Of a stretch of 39,403 nucleotides of DNA, positions 17,052-27,136 are shown one piece after another. The stretch's first letter is position 1. Every line of letters begins with the position of its first letter. The notes beneath the pieces are model-generated. The model had not been told where the DNA came from. It searched no databases and saw only the letters and a program-made list of their open reading frames with translations. The position numbers and the translations under genes were made by a program. The stretch comes from Granulosicoccus sp. (lineage in GTDB: Bacteria; Pseudomonadota; Gammaproteobacteria; Granulosicoccales; Granulosicoccaceae): positions 1 to 39,403 of the forward strand of contig JALZWO010000036.1 in the NCBI GenBank assembly GCA_023300375.1, read 5' to 3'.

Positions 17052-17699
17052 GTGTATCAATTAACTCAAGAGACAATGCTCCTCGCATTAAAGGAGTTGG
17101 TAAGGCGTGACATCGTCATGGCCGACATGTTTGAGCGATATGGCGTTCCGCCGTTGTGGATACGTTCGCAAAGCTTTGCAACTTTGGTGCACATCATTCT
17201 CGAGCAGAAGGTGTCAATTGTCAGCGCACAGGCGGTGATGACTCGTGTACGTGATTTGTGTCCGGCAATGCAGCCCAGCCTTTTTCTGGATGTGCCAGAT
17301 GAGCTATACCGTGCTGCAGGTCTGAGTAGTAGTAAGTTATCGTATTGCCGATCGATCGCAAAGGCTATTGTCGGAGGGTCACTCGATCTGGCAAATTTAC
17401 AAGAGCTGCCGACTGATCAGATCATCAACTCACTGACTCGGATACGAGGTATCGGCCCGTGGAGTGCGGGTGTGTACGTAATGATGGTTCTTCGAAGATC
17501 TGATGCTTGGGCAAGCGGTGATCGCGCCTTGGTTGTTAGCTATGCGCAGAATGCTGAGTTGGATGAGGTACCAAGCTATGCGCAATTCGATGAGATTGCG
17601 CAAGCCTGGAGTCCTCATCGAGGCGCTGCTGCTCGCTTGCTCTGGCATGCCTACTTGTGTAAGCGAGCTAGAAAAACACCGAGCTATAACGCCAGTTAA
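17052..17699 (+). CDS. HhH-GPD DNA glycosylase, AlkA-like 3-methyladenine glycosylase
   Basis: A 215-residue base-excision repair enzyme lacking the N-terminal domain of E. coli AlkA. The helix-hairpin-helix is LTRIRGIGPWSAG (about 128-140). The GPD loop follows with D157 (SGDRAL) at the position of the catalytic Asp, so the enzyme should be an active monofunctional glycosylase removing alkylated purines. The start is GTG at 17052, with GAGG six bases upstream. It is divergent from the glycosidase gene, and its stop overlaps the convergent dsbD stop by four bases. Confidence 0.88.
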   Translation: MYQLTQETMLLALKELVRRDIVMADMFERYGVPPLWIRSQSFATLVHIILEQKVSIVSAQAVMTRVRDLCPAMQPSLFLDVPDELYRAAGLSSSKLSYCRSIAKAIVGGSLDLANLQELPTDQIINSLTRIRGIGPWSAGVYVMMVLRRSDAWASGDRALVVSYAQNAELDEVPSYAQFDEIAQAWSPHRGAAARLLWHAYLCKRARKTPSYNAS

Positions 17700-20182
17700 G
17701 TCTGTGGTCGACCTATAGCTCCCTCTATGTGTGTAGAAAATTTATCAGCGTTCATGAAGCCAACAACCCGTGCAGGTGTTAGTTCAGCGCCTGCAGAGTT
17801 GTAGAAAATAATACCTGGTGGTCCAAACAAGTCGAAGTGCTTCAGCAATTCCTTGTCAAGCTTATCGTTGGCTGTAACATCTGCTTGCAAGACGATGGCG
17901 TTGCTGAGTAGTTGTTGCACCCGATTATCAGTGAATGTGAAGGCTTCCATCTCTTTGCAGCTGATACACCAGTCGGCGTAGAAATCAAGCATAACCGGAC
18001 GGCCTTGGGCAGTAGCGTCGCCGATCACCTGCTCAAGTTCAGACACACTTTTGACAACTTGAAAGGGTAGGGCATGTTCGCCATCGCGGTGATCAGCAGC
18101 CTCACCACCACCGCTAGCGGTACCGGTGAATCCGCCCAGAGGCTTCAGGTAACTGCCACCTCCAGCCAGTGCGCCAACCAACAAAGCTATGCCATAGAGA
18201 CCAACAGCTATACCTGCAGTTTTGCCGATCATCTGCCAGTTATTGCCGCGGGTTAGGCGTTCAAAAGCGCCAAGGTAGACGCCACTCATAATCGCTAGCA
18301 ATGCATAAAGTGCCATTGATACTGAGCTGGGCAAAAAGCGGGAGAGCATGTAGATCGCCATGGCGATCATCAAAATGCCAAAAATATGCTTAGTCGTATT
18401 CATCCATGCGCCAGCTCTGGGCACTAACTTGCCCGCGGATGTGCCAATAAGTAGCAGGGGAGCTCCCATGCCCAGTCCCAACGCAAACAGCGCTGCTCCG
18501 CCAACCACGGCATCTCCGGTTTTTGCGATATACAGCAGTGCGCCTGCTAACGGAGCTGTTATGCAAGGCCCAACGATGAGCGTAGAAATGAAGCCCATTG
18601 CAGCAACCCCACTAAATTGACCACCACCTTGCTTGTTCGACCATTGCGTGAGTTTATTTTGCACCTTGGTGGGCATTTGCAATTCATAGAAGCCGAACAT
18701 AGACAGAGACAACACAACAAACAACATTGCGATGCCTGTCAAAACGGCTGGATGCTGCAGAAACGCTTGTATGTTGTAGCCCGAAAGGCCAACGGCAATG
18801 CCCACCAATGCATAAGTACTTGCCATGACAAGCACGTAAACCGCGGAAAGCTGAAAAGCTCGACCTGTGCTTACTTTTTCACGTTGTCCAACAATTAGGC
18901 TTGAGAGAATGGGGATCATCGGCAATACACAGGGCGTAAATGCCAGTAACAAGCCTAGCCCGAAAAAAGTGGCAATGGTTAGCCAGATGCTAGAACTGCC
19001 CAGAAGGCTTGTCAGGCGATCTTGCTCAGATTGAAGAGGCAGCGTTGGCGAATCTGCGACACGCAATAAGGCACCTGAAGCCGAAGCCGTTTCAGCTGTG
19101 GTTATAAGGCCGCCGCCACCTGAATTGGTAGCAATAGAACCCACCAAAGCTATTAAATCAGCATCAGAGGGGCTGCTTGTGCCGGCGCTGAAGCTTAATG
19201 GAAGCGTTGTCGTGGTCGGTGGAAAGCAAACACCAATATCAGCGCAACCCTGATAATTAATGATGAGTTGCCCGTTGGCTGGAGCCGCCTTTGCAAAACC
19301 AGCTACGTCTGCGCCACCAAGATTCAAGCGCGCATCGGCTGTGTCTCTGAGCACATGTACATTGCCAAAAAATTCATCAAATTGCTCTTGACCTTCGCTG
19401 ACAAACTCAGAGCTTACCGCCAAGCCATCAGCCTGTTCTATGCTGAAACTAAGCTTATCCCGGTATAGGTAATAACCGTCTTCTATCTGCCAGCGTAGTT
19501 CGATAGCGTTGTGATGGGCGCTAACTACTTGAGGCAGAAATGCCAGCTCGGGGGGCAATATGCTGTCAGTTTGGTTATCAGACTCAAAAAATTGTGTCGA
19601 TGATGACTGCTGAACCACGGATACAAGGCTGCTGCTTGCATCGACATCCTGTTTTGCCGAGAAAAGGCCACCGCTGTTTACAGGGGCGTTTGCGTCGGGT
19701 AAATCAACATCCAGTGCCACAGTATTGGGCGGGTAGCAGAGCCCGATGTCTGCACAGCCCTGATACATAATGTTCAGGGTGAAGTTACTGATTGATTGAT
19801 CGCTTTCGTAAGGAAGGACGATTTCAGTGGTGCCCCGAAATATCGCTTGCTCGCCAAAAAAATCATCGTTTATGGTTGTCGCCTCTTCGAACACGGGAGC
19901 GCCGAGCACAATACTTGCGCTGGCGTCTGGCTCTGCACCCACCGAGAACGCCAGCTTGTCTCTGTACAAATAATATTCGTCTTCGATGGAGTACCTAATG
20001 GTGATGGAGTTGCTCTGTACGTCAGTAATTTCTGGGGCGAAAGCAACTTCTGGAGCTAGAGGTTGAGGAGCGTTGAATAAATCCTCACTAGCCCACGCGC
20101 CGTGTGACAACAAAGGTGTCGTCAGTGTCAAAGCAAATATCTTGGCGATGCTGCTCAAGTGCAGAGTGTGAAAAAAATTCAT
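17696..20182 (-). CDS. dsbD: Thiol:disulfide interchange protein DsbD with duplicated N-terminal alpha domain
   Basis: DsbD moves electrons from cytosolic thioredoxin across the inner membrane to periplasmic DsbC- and DsbG-type proteins. With the start at 20182, which begins a normal signal peptide (the frame opens at a GTG at 20200), the protein has 828 residues. It shows two alpha domains, each with a Cys-x5-Cys pair: CADIGLC at C143/C149 and CADIGVC at C313/C319. The membrane domain carries FTPCVLPM and VGPCITAP. The C-terminal gamma thioredoxin domain carries the WCISCK active site. E. coli DsbD is about 565 residues with one alpha domain, so this one is longer by one domain plus linkers. 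Both alpha copies keep the YYLYRDKL and cap-loop (FFG) motifs. Confidence 0.95.
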   Translation of the reverse strand: MNFFHTLHLSSIAKIFALTLTTPLLSHGAWASEDLFNAPQPLAPEVAFAPEITDVQSNSITIRYSIEDEYYLYRDKLAFSVGAEPDASASIVLGAPVFEEATTINDDFFGEQAIFRGTTEIVLPYESDQSISNFTLNIMYQGCADIGLCYPPNTVALDVDLPDANAPVNSGGLFSAKQDVDASSSLVSVVQQSSSTQFFESDNQTDSILPPELAFLPQVVSAHHNAIELRWQIEDGYYLYRDKLSFSIEQADGLAVSSEFVSEGQEQFDEFFGNVHVLRDTADARLNLGGADVAGFAKAAPANGQLIINYQGCADIGVCFPPTTTTLPLSFSAGTSSPSDADLIALVGSIATNSGGGGLITTAETASASGALLRVADSPTLPLQSEQDRLTSLLGSSSIWLTIATFFGLGLLLAFTPCVLPMIPILSSLIVGQREKVSTGRAFQLSAVYVLVMASTYALVGIAVGLSGYNIQAFLQHPAVLTGIAMLFVVLSLSMFGFYELQMPTKVQNKLTQWSNKQGGGQFSGVAAMGFISTLIVGPCITAPLAGALLYIAKTGDAVVGGAALFALGLGMGAPLLLIGTSAGKLVPRAGAWMNTTKHIFGILMIAMAIYMLSRFLPSSVSMALYALLAIMSGVYLGAFERLTRGNNWQMIGKTAGIAVGLYGIALLVGALAGGGSYLKPLGGFTGTASGGGEAADHRDGEHALPFQVVKSVSELEQVIGDATAQGRPVMLDFYADWCISCKEMEAFTFTDNRVQQLLSNAIVLQADVTANDKLDKELLKHFDLFGPPGIIFYNSAGAELTPARVVGFMNADKFSTHIEGAIGRPQT

Positions 20183-20390
20183 GAATCCGGCTTGGCTCAC
20201 AGTAATTTGACTCGGTTAACAGATGTATTGCTCTTTAATAGCGGCTTACTCTGTAAATAAATGATCTGAAACTAGTTTGATGCAAAAACACCCCATTAGC
20301 AAATAACAAGCCGCGTTTGTGGGGGCATCTTTTGGCCTAGGTGCTGAGACGGATACGCAACTAAAAATTGAATTGATATCTCCAAACCCC

Positions 20391-20412
20391 TAGCGCTTGT
20401 AAGAGAGCGCTA
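20391..20412. promoter_or_regulatory. Perfect inverted repeat in front of fxsA, possible operator
   Basis: TAGCGCT (20391-20397) and AGCGCTA (20406-20412) flank an 8-base spacer, 50 bases before the fxsA start. The right arm runs into TACAAT (20411-20416), a good -10 hexamer, but no -35 match is seen at the right distance. A regulator binding this palindrome could therefore control fxsA; the regulator is unknown. The rest of the 279-base gap between dsbD and fxsA shows nothing recognisable. Confidence 0.4.
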
Positions 20413-20461
20413 CAATCGATAGGTTCCCTCTATTATCACCAAGAACCACCGAGAAAATCGG

Positions 20462-20950
20462 ATGCCGTATTTATTAGTGCTTTTTATTGCCATGCCCATC
20501 ATCGAGATAGCCCTGCTATTGCGTGTTGGTGAAGTTTTTGGGTGGTGGCCCACATTACTCTATGTGATCGCGACAGCTATCCTAGGAAGCTCTATGTTGC
20601 GTCAACAGGGGCTGGCAACGCTGAACAAAGCCAGAACCAGAATGGATTCTGGTGAAATGCCCGCGCAGCAGCTGCTGGAGGGTGTGTTTATTATGATCGG
20701 TGGGGTTTTACTCTTAACACCGGGTCTAGTCACTGACTTGCTTGGATTTCTTTGCCTGATTCCAGTCACGCGCCAATGGGCGTCAGCCCAGCTTTCAACA
20801 CGTGCGTTTGTGGGTTTTTCTGGAGGAATGGGTGCTGCAGCTGGACCTTCCAGACAGAATACTGGGGCGTCTGGCAAGGTATCGCGGAAGGTCCCGGGCG
20901 GCGATCGGGGGGATATTATCGACGGTGACTTCGAGCGTATCGACGATTAA
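20462..20950 (+). CDS. fxsA: FxsA family membrane protein
   Basis: A 162-residue inner-membrane protein with a typical FxsA domain over residues 1-110. It has an N-terminal helix (YLLVLFIAMPIIEIALLL), a second helix after GWWPTLLYV, and the conserved hydrophobic GGVLLLTPGLVTDLLG segment. The C-terminal 50 residues are Gly/Ser-rich and polar. In E. coli the homologue (formerly yjeG) suppresses F-exclusion of phage T7 when overexpressed. As in E. coli, it lies close upstream of groES. Its normal role is unclear. Confidence 0.9.
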   Translation: MPYLLVLFIAMPIIEIALLLRVGEVFGWWPTLLYVIATAILGSSMLRQQGLATLNKARTRMDSGEMPAQQLLEGVFIMIGGVLLLTPGLVTDLLGFLCLIPVTRQWASAQLSTRAFVGFSGGMGAAAGPSRQNTGASGKVSRKVPGGDRGDIIDGDFERIDD

Positions 20951-21051
20951 TTGAGACTCCATTCAGCTCGGGTTTGTACAATTTCTGGCTGTGTACAGAT
21001 AGCTATTCAAAGATCGGTGAAATTTTTTTTTGCGGATTTTGCCTTTCAGGG

Positions 21052-21079
21052 TTGATATTACTCTCGGCGTCCTTAGAAT
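21052..21079 (+). promoter_or_regulatory. Sigma-70 type promoter of groES-groEL
   Basis: TTGATA (21052-21057) and TAGAAT (21074-21079) are separated by 16 bases and each matches five of six consensus positions. The expected transcription start falls inside the CIRCE element that begins at the end of the -10 hexamer. No sigma-32 -10 (CCCCAT-type) sequence is visible nearby. Confidence 0.7.
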
Positions 21080-21105
21080 TGGCACTCTGCGGCAGAGAGT
21101 GCTAG
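21079..21105. promoter_or_regulatory. CIRCE operator (HrcA binding site) of groESL
   Basis: TTGGCACTC, a 9-base spacer and GAGTGCTAG closely match the CIRCE consensus TTAGCACTC-N9-GAGTGCTAA. The inverted-repeat arms pair in seven of nine positions. It overlaps the transcription start of groES, which is where the HrcA repressor acts in other bacteria. The hrcA gene is not in this window. Confidence 0.92.
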
Positions 21106-21196
21106 AACTTGAGCCGCACTGACGTATCGTTTCAATCACTTTCTTTTATTTTAACGAAAATTAACGTTTCAACAACTAATTCGGAGTCGTCCAAGT

Positions 21197-21484
21197 ATGA
21201 ACATTCGTCCGTTGCATGACCGCGTGGTCGTCAAGCGCATGGAAGAAGAGCGCACGAGTGCCGGTGGCATTGTGATCCCTGATTCGGCTACAGAGAAGCC
21301 GGCTCGTGGTGAGATTCTTTCTATCGGTAAAGGCAAGATCGCTGAAAATGGTGATGTTCGCCCTCTAGACGTTAAAGTTGGCGATCAGGTACTTTTCGGC
21401 AAGTACTCCGGTACCGAAATCAAGGTTGATGGTGAAGAAGTTCTGGTGATGCGTGAAGACGACATCATGGGTGTTTTCGAGTAA
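21197..21484 (+). CDS. groES: Co-chaperonin GroES
   Basis: A 95-residue protein, essentially the standard length. It contains the N-terminal [14 protein letters not shown] motif, the mobile loop ([10 protein letters not shown]) that contacts GroEL, and the C-terminal [13 protein letters not shown] strand. It forms the heptameric lid of the GroEL cage. GGAG lies 10 bases upstream of the ATG. It is the first gene of the groES-groEL operon, controlled by the promoter and CIRCE element upstream, with a 106-base gap before groEL. Confidence 0.99.
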   Translation: MNIRPLHDRVVVKRMEEERTSAGGIVIPDSATEKPARGEILSIGKGKIAENGDVRPLDVKVGDQVLFGKYSGTEIKVDGEEVLVMREDDIMGVFE

Positions 21485-21575
21485 ATCGAGTTTTCGATAC
21501 TTATTCTGAAACAATCTGGGTGGTCTTCGGGTCGAGCAAATCGCTCCCTGGCGGGCTTACACCCAAAACATATAA

Positions 21576-23243
<1,668 letters not shown>

Positions 23244-23276
23244 TTAGTCCTGCCCTCTAGTTCTTCTAGTAGTACC

Positions 23277-23301
23277 AAACCCCCGGCAAGTCCGGGGGTT
23301 T
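23277..23301 (+). terminator. Rho-independent terminator of groES-groEL
   Basis: AAACCCCCGG (23277-23286) and CCGGGGGTTT (23292-23301) form a perfect 10-bp stem with a 5-base loop, 34 bases after the groEL stop. The right arm supplies a T-run and GTCGTTTTA follows. The A-rich left side could also let it work on the other strand. Confidence 0.9.
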
Positions 23302-23443
23302 GTCGTTTTAGCGTTAGATAACTATTTGTGTGCTGATCGAGCGAATAGCCTTAAGAGGATTGCCAGAGTGCCGATAGTCTTACAGTGGGGATGGGCGAGG
23401 ACGCTCATCGCAGCGTTTACCCAGGCTAATTAAGGCTATTCCA

Positions 23444-25540
23444 TTGACCTTCCGTGCATTGACAGCTAAAGCATTTCGATCGCCAACTGTGCTTGTGTTC
23501 TCAAGTATCGTTGCGATAAGTGTGCTCTTAATACAAGCACTCTTATTTGTTCCAGCGCTCGTTACACAACATCGACACGCTGTGCAAACAATGCACGCAT
23601 CAGAGCTAACACGATTAACAGAAATTTTTTTGTCGACTGACAAAAATGCCTTTGAAGTATCCGTGCCTCTCTTGGGCAAAAAGCTCGTTGGGCTGATCGT
23701 TTCGGACGACGATGGTCAATTGCTGCTGGATACAGGAGAGACTCAGCAGTACGAGCCTAACAACACAGCGCTGGAAGCATCCAGTTCGAAAAAATCACTG
23801 CGAATGGAGCTGCCGACGTCAACAGGGTCTGTCACAGTATTGGGTTTCTTCGATTTATCTGAGCAGTGGCTGACGTCAAAATCTCTTATTGTCTTCTTGG
23901 TCCTTGTGTCTTTGTCAGTGAGTGTAGTGGCCGGTGTTTGTTCAGCGTGGGCGACCATGCGTTACTTTATTTCACCTGTTGAAACATTATCCTTGGCGTT
24001 GCGTGAAAGTCGAGAAAGCAGTGAAGGACGCAGCCCCGAAACGATTGATGTTGATGCAAATTTGGATTTGAAGCTTATTGCAGAAGAATTCAATGCATTA
24101 ATAGAAGAGCAGCGAAAATCCTCCAGACAAGTAAAAGTGAAGCAACAGTACCTGGAATTTGCCGCTCATCATGACCCGCTAACGCATTTGCCAAACCGCT
24201 TGATGTTTGAAAATGCACTGAACACAACCGTTGAGGATGCTATTAGTCGTGATGTGCAGTTTGCTGTATTTTTAGTAGATTTGGATAATTTCAAATTTTT
24301 CAATGATCAATACGGTCATCTTGTGGGTGACAAAATGGTGGCTGAAGTTGGCAACCGCCTGCGCACCATGATGCGTGACGTTGATGTTGTGGCTCGATTG
24401 GATGGTGACGAATTTGTAGTTATCCAAAAAGATGTGCAAGACCCTTCATCCGCTGAAGAGGTTGCCAAGCGAATAATGAGCGTGGCAACGTCACCCTACG
24501 AGTATCGTGGTTTCACCCTCAAGGCGGCAGTTTCAGTGGGGATATCCAATTTTCCAAACGATGTGCATATTAGTCAGGATGAAAAGATGCTCGGAGAGGA
24601 AATTGTTAACAACGCGGCGGTAGCGTTGCAGGAAGCGAAGAGTAACGGCAAGAATCAATACCAGTTATTTACCGAAAAAATGCGTAGCAGACTTACTGCC
24701 CGCATTCGTCTAGAACAAGATCTCAAACTTGCCTTGCAAGATGAACAGTTTGAAGTGTTTTACCAGCCAAAGATCAATATTCATACTAGGCAATGTACTG
24801 GAGCTGAGGCTTTGGTTCGATGGCGCCACCCAGTGAACGGGTTCGTGTCCCCCGAAGCCTTTGTGCCGGTGGCGGAGGAAACTGGCATTATCATTGAGCT
24901 CGGCGAGTGGATATTGCAGACAGCCTGTAATAGGACCTACGAGTTACAGCAAAAAGGTTATGCAGATCTTAATGTCGCTGTCAATATATCCGCTGTTCAG
25001 TTTACTGATGGAAACTTGCTACCCATGGTTGCCAGGGCGCTTGAGGATTCCAAGCTTAAGCCTGGATCTTTAGAGCTGGAAATTACAGAAAGTGCGGTCA
25101 TGCACGATCCGGAAGAGGTCATCAGTTCGTTACACGAACTAAGCAAGTTTGGTATGCGCCTCGCCATTGATGATTTTGGCACGGGTTATTCATCTTTGGC
25201 ATATTTGAAACGATTTCCGGTAAACACCCTAAAAATTGATCGAGCGTTCATTACTGATATATCCAGTGATAATGATGATGTTGCGATAGTTGAAGCGGTG
25301 TTGGGGCTGGGTAAACATTTCAACATGAAAGTGGTAGCAGAAGGCGTTGAGGACGAAGAGCAACTCAATTTTCTCAAATCGCAAGGCTGTGATATTGCTC
25401 AAGGCTATTTCATCAGTAAGCCTTTGAACAGTGAACAATATTTAGCATGGCTTGAGCGCTGGCCTTATGGTGTACAGACTTCAGATAGCCATACTGAGAG
25501 TCTGCCCTCTGATGACGATGTCTATAAAACGGGTACTTGA
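23444..25540 (+). CDS. Membrane-bound GGDEF/EAL cyclic-di-GMP signalling protein
   Basis: A 698-residue protein. It has a transmembrane helix near residues 13-35, a periplasmic sensor of about 105 residues, a second helix (about 142-165), a HAMP-like linker, then GGDEF and EAL domains. The GGDEF motif is changed to DGDEF (320-324) while the inhibitory I-site RxxD (R311-D314) is kept. The EAL domain keeps EAL (455-457), the EITES motif, DDFGTGYSSL and the EGVED motif, so phosphodiesterase activity is likely. Cyclase activity is doubtful because of the Gly-to-Asp change. The start is TTG, the first possible codon after an in-frame stop, with TAAGG eight bases upstream. Confidence 0.93.
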   Translation: MTFRALTAKAFRSPTVLVFSSIVAISVLLIQALLFVPALVTQHRHAVQTMHASELTRLTEIFLSTDKNAFEVSVPLLGKKLVGLIVSDDDGQLLLDTGETQQYEPNNTALEASSSKKSLRMELPTSTGSVTVLGFFDLSEQWLTSKSLIVFLVLVSLSVSVVAGVCSAWATMRYFISPVETLSLALRESRESSEGRSPETIDVDANLDLKLIAEEFNALIEEQRKSSRQVKVKQQYLEFAAHHDPLTHLPNRLMFENALNTTVEDAISRDVQFAVFLVDLDNFKFFNDQYGHLVGDKMVAEVGNRLRTMMRDVDVVARLDGDEFVVIQKDVQDPSSAEEVAKRIMSVATSPYEYRGFTLKAAVSVGISNFPNDVHISQDEKMLGEEIVNNAAVALQEAKSNGKNQYQLFTEKMRSRLTARIRLEQDLKLALQDEQFEVFYQPKINIHTRQCTGAEALVRWRHPVNGFVSPEAFVPVAEETGIIIELGEWILQTACNRTYELQQKGYADLNVAVNISAVQFTDGNLLPMVARALEDSKLKPGSLELEITESAVMHDPEEVISSLHELSKFGMRLAIDDFGTGYSSLAYLKRFPVNTLKIDRAFITDISSDNDDVAIVEAVLGLGKHFNMKVVAEGVEDEEQLNFLKSQGCDIAQGYFISKPLNSEQYLAWLERWPYGVQTSDSHTESLPSDDDVYKTGT

Positions 25541-25627
25541 TGTCGTAAAAAAAACTGTTGTGGTTAATTCAACGATACGGCATTGCAGCTACACTAGGTG
25601 TTGATTTAATCTACGATATTTTTATCT

Positions 25628-26218
25628 ATGTCAGACAGTGACGCTGTCAACAAGCAATGCCCATGGTGCATGGGTAGTGAGCTGTATCGCCGCTATCATG
25701 ATCTTGAATGGGGTGTGCCTTGTAAAAATTCCAATGAGCTTTTTGAGCTTATTAATCTTGAGGGGGCTCAAGCGGGGTTAAGCTGGATCACTATCCTTAA
25801 CAAACGTGAATCTTATCGGCGTCTTTTTAAAAAGTTTGATCCCGTGAAAGTCGCTCGAATGACCGATCTACAGCTTGAGAAAATAACCACAGACGCTTCG
25901 ATCGTTCGCCACAAGGGCAAAGTGTTCGCTGTACGCTCTAACGCTCAGGCGATGCTCGCTATGCAGGCGCAAGGTGAGGATTTTGCAACCTTTGTCTGGA
26001 GTTTTGTTGACGGGCAAGTGTTGCATAACGGCATTGCGATCATGGACGATGTGCCCGTGAATACTCCGCAATCGCAGGCTATGAGCAAAGCGCTTAAGAA
26101 GCGCGGTTTCAAATTTGTTGGTCCCACCATCTGTTATGCCTTCATGCAGGCCGCCGGGTTGGTCAATGATCATTTGGTGTCCTGCCCGCGATACAAAACT
26201 GTAAAGGCTATGCGGTAG
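25628..26218 (+). CDS. tag: DNA-3-methyladenine glycosylase I (Tag)
   Basis: A 196-residue base-excision repair enzyme that removes 3-methyladenine. Zinc ligands fit the family: C11 and H24 at the N-terminus (CPWC ... YHDLEWGVP) and the H-x3-C pair in DHLVSC near the C-terminus. The conserved EGAQAGLSWITIL helix holds the catalytic Glu. It is unrelated in sequence to the AlkA-like enzyme at 17052, so the strain has two alkylation-specific glycosylases. No clear ribosome binding site is seen upstream of the ATG. Confidence 0.95.
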   Translation: MSDSDAVNKQCPWCMGSELYRRYHDLEWGVPCKNSNELFELINLEGAQAGLSWITILNKRESYRRLFKKFDPVKVARMTDLQLEKITTDASIVRHKGKVFAVRSNAQAMLAMQAQGEDFATFVWSFVDGQVLHNGIAIMDDVPVNTPQSQAMSKALKKRGFKFVGPTICYAFMQAAGLVNDHLVSCPRYKTVKAMR

Positions 26219-26296
26219 CGCCTTGCTACCTTAAAATGCAATGAACACATATCATCAAAACACCCTCAGCAAACCGCTGTTTGGAGCGTTTGACGG

Positions 26297-27067
26297 GTGT
26301 ACTGCACTGCCATGTTGAGTGATTCTGTTTTTTCGCAATTAGCGCTTTGGCAATTACTAGCTTTGGCAGTGGGCTTTGTCTGGAGTGGATTTGTTCGCTC
26401 TGGGCTGGGCTTTGGTGGTGCTGCCCTGACGTTGCCCTTGCTGTTGATGGTGCACAATGATGTGTTGCTCTACCTGCCGGCAATTTGTTGGCAGCTATTG
26501 ATCTTCTCTTCGCTGACTCTTGCGACGCGACTTGACAATATCAACTGGCGTTTTCTGGTTAAATTATCGTCGCTTTTGGCACTGCCTTTTGCGGCTGGGC
26601 TCTTTGGCTTGTTAAATCTCTCGCTGCAGGTCTTGTCCTTATTTGTTTATACAGTGACATTGGTCTACGGTGTGCTTTACGCGCTCGATCGGGTTCTTGT
26701 CAGCAAAAACCGATTCATCGATAGTCTTTGTATCATTGGAGGTGGTTACGTGAGTGGGGTCTCGCTTATGGGGGCACCGCTGATAATGGCTTATAGTGCT
26801 GCTAGATTGCCAGCTTCGCAATTACGGGACACGTTGTTTGTCATGTGGATCGTGTTGGTTATTGGCAAGTTAGCTACTTTTTCGGCTGCGGGTGTCAATT
26901 TGCAGTGGCAGCTATCTGCGCTGACATTGCCATTGGTCGGTTTGGGGCACTATTTAGGTCTCAAGGCTCACGTAAATCTGATAAGTGCAAACCGTCGACA
27001 ATTTTCACTTATCATTGGAATAGGTCTTTGCAGTGTGTCGCTGTTCGGGCTTTGGGCAGCGCTTTGA
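26297..27067 (+). CDS. TauE/SafE family (TSUP) membrane transporter
   Basis: A 256-residue integral membrane protein with about eight hydrophobic helices and the glycine-rich family motif GFVRSGLGFGGAALTLPLLL near the N-terminus. A second repeat-like segment follows at GGYVSGVSLMGAPLIM. TSUP proteins move sulfite, sulfoacetate or other organosulfur anions; the substrate here is unknown. The GTG at 26297 has GGAG 10 bases upstream, whereas an ATG at 26312 does not, so the start is uncertain. It lies 69 bases before bioY but appears functionally separate. Confidence 0.85.
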   Translation: MYCTAMLSDSVFSQLALWQLLALAVGFVWSGFVRSGLGFGGAALTLPLLLMVHNDVLLYLPAICWQLLIFSSLTLATRLDNINWRFLVKLSSLLALPFAAGLFGLLNLSLQVLSLFVYTVTLVYGVLYALDRVLVSKNRFIDSLCIIGGGYVSGVSLMGAPLIMAYSAARLPASQLRDTLFVMWIVLVIGKLATFSAAGVNLQWQLSALTLPLVGLGHYLGLKAHVNLISANRRQFSLIIGIGLCSVSLFGLWAAL

Positions 27068-27136
27068 TATACTCTCCGCGAACTGACCTAATCTAACCCT
27101 TTTTTACATCCTGACTTTTTGCTGGAGAATATTTCT

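Noticed and set aside
21060-21196. Sigma-32 heat-shock promoter for groES
   Set aside because: A CTTGAG occurs at 21108, but no CCCCAT-like -10 follows at the right distance; CIRCE plus a sigma-70 promoter explains the region better.
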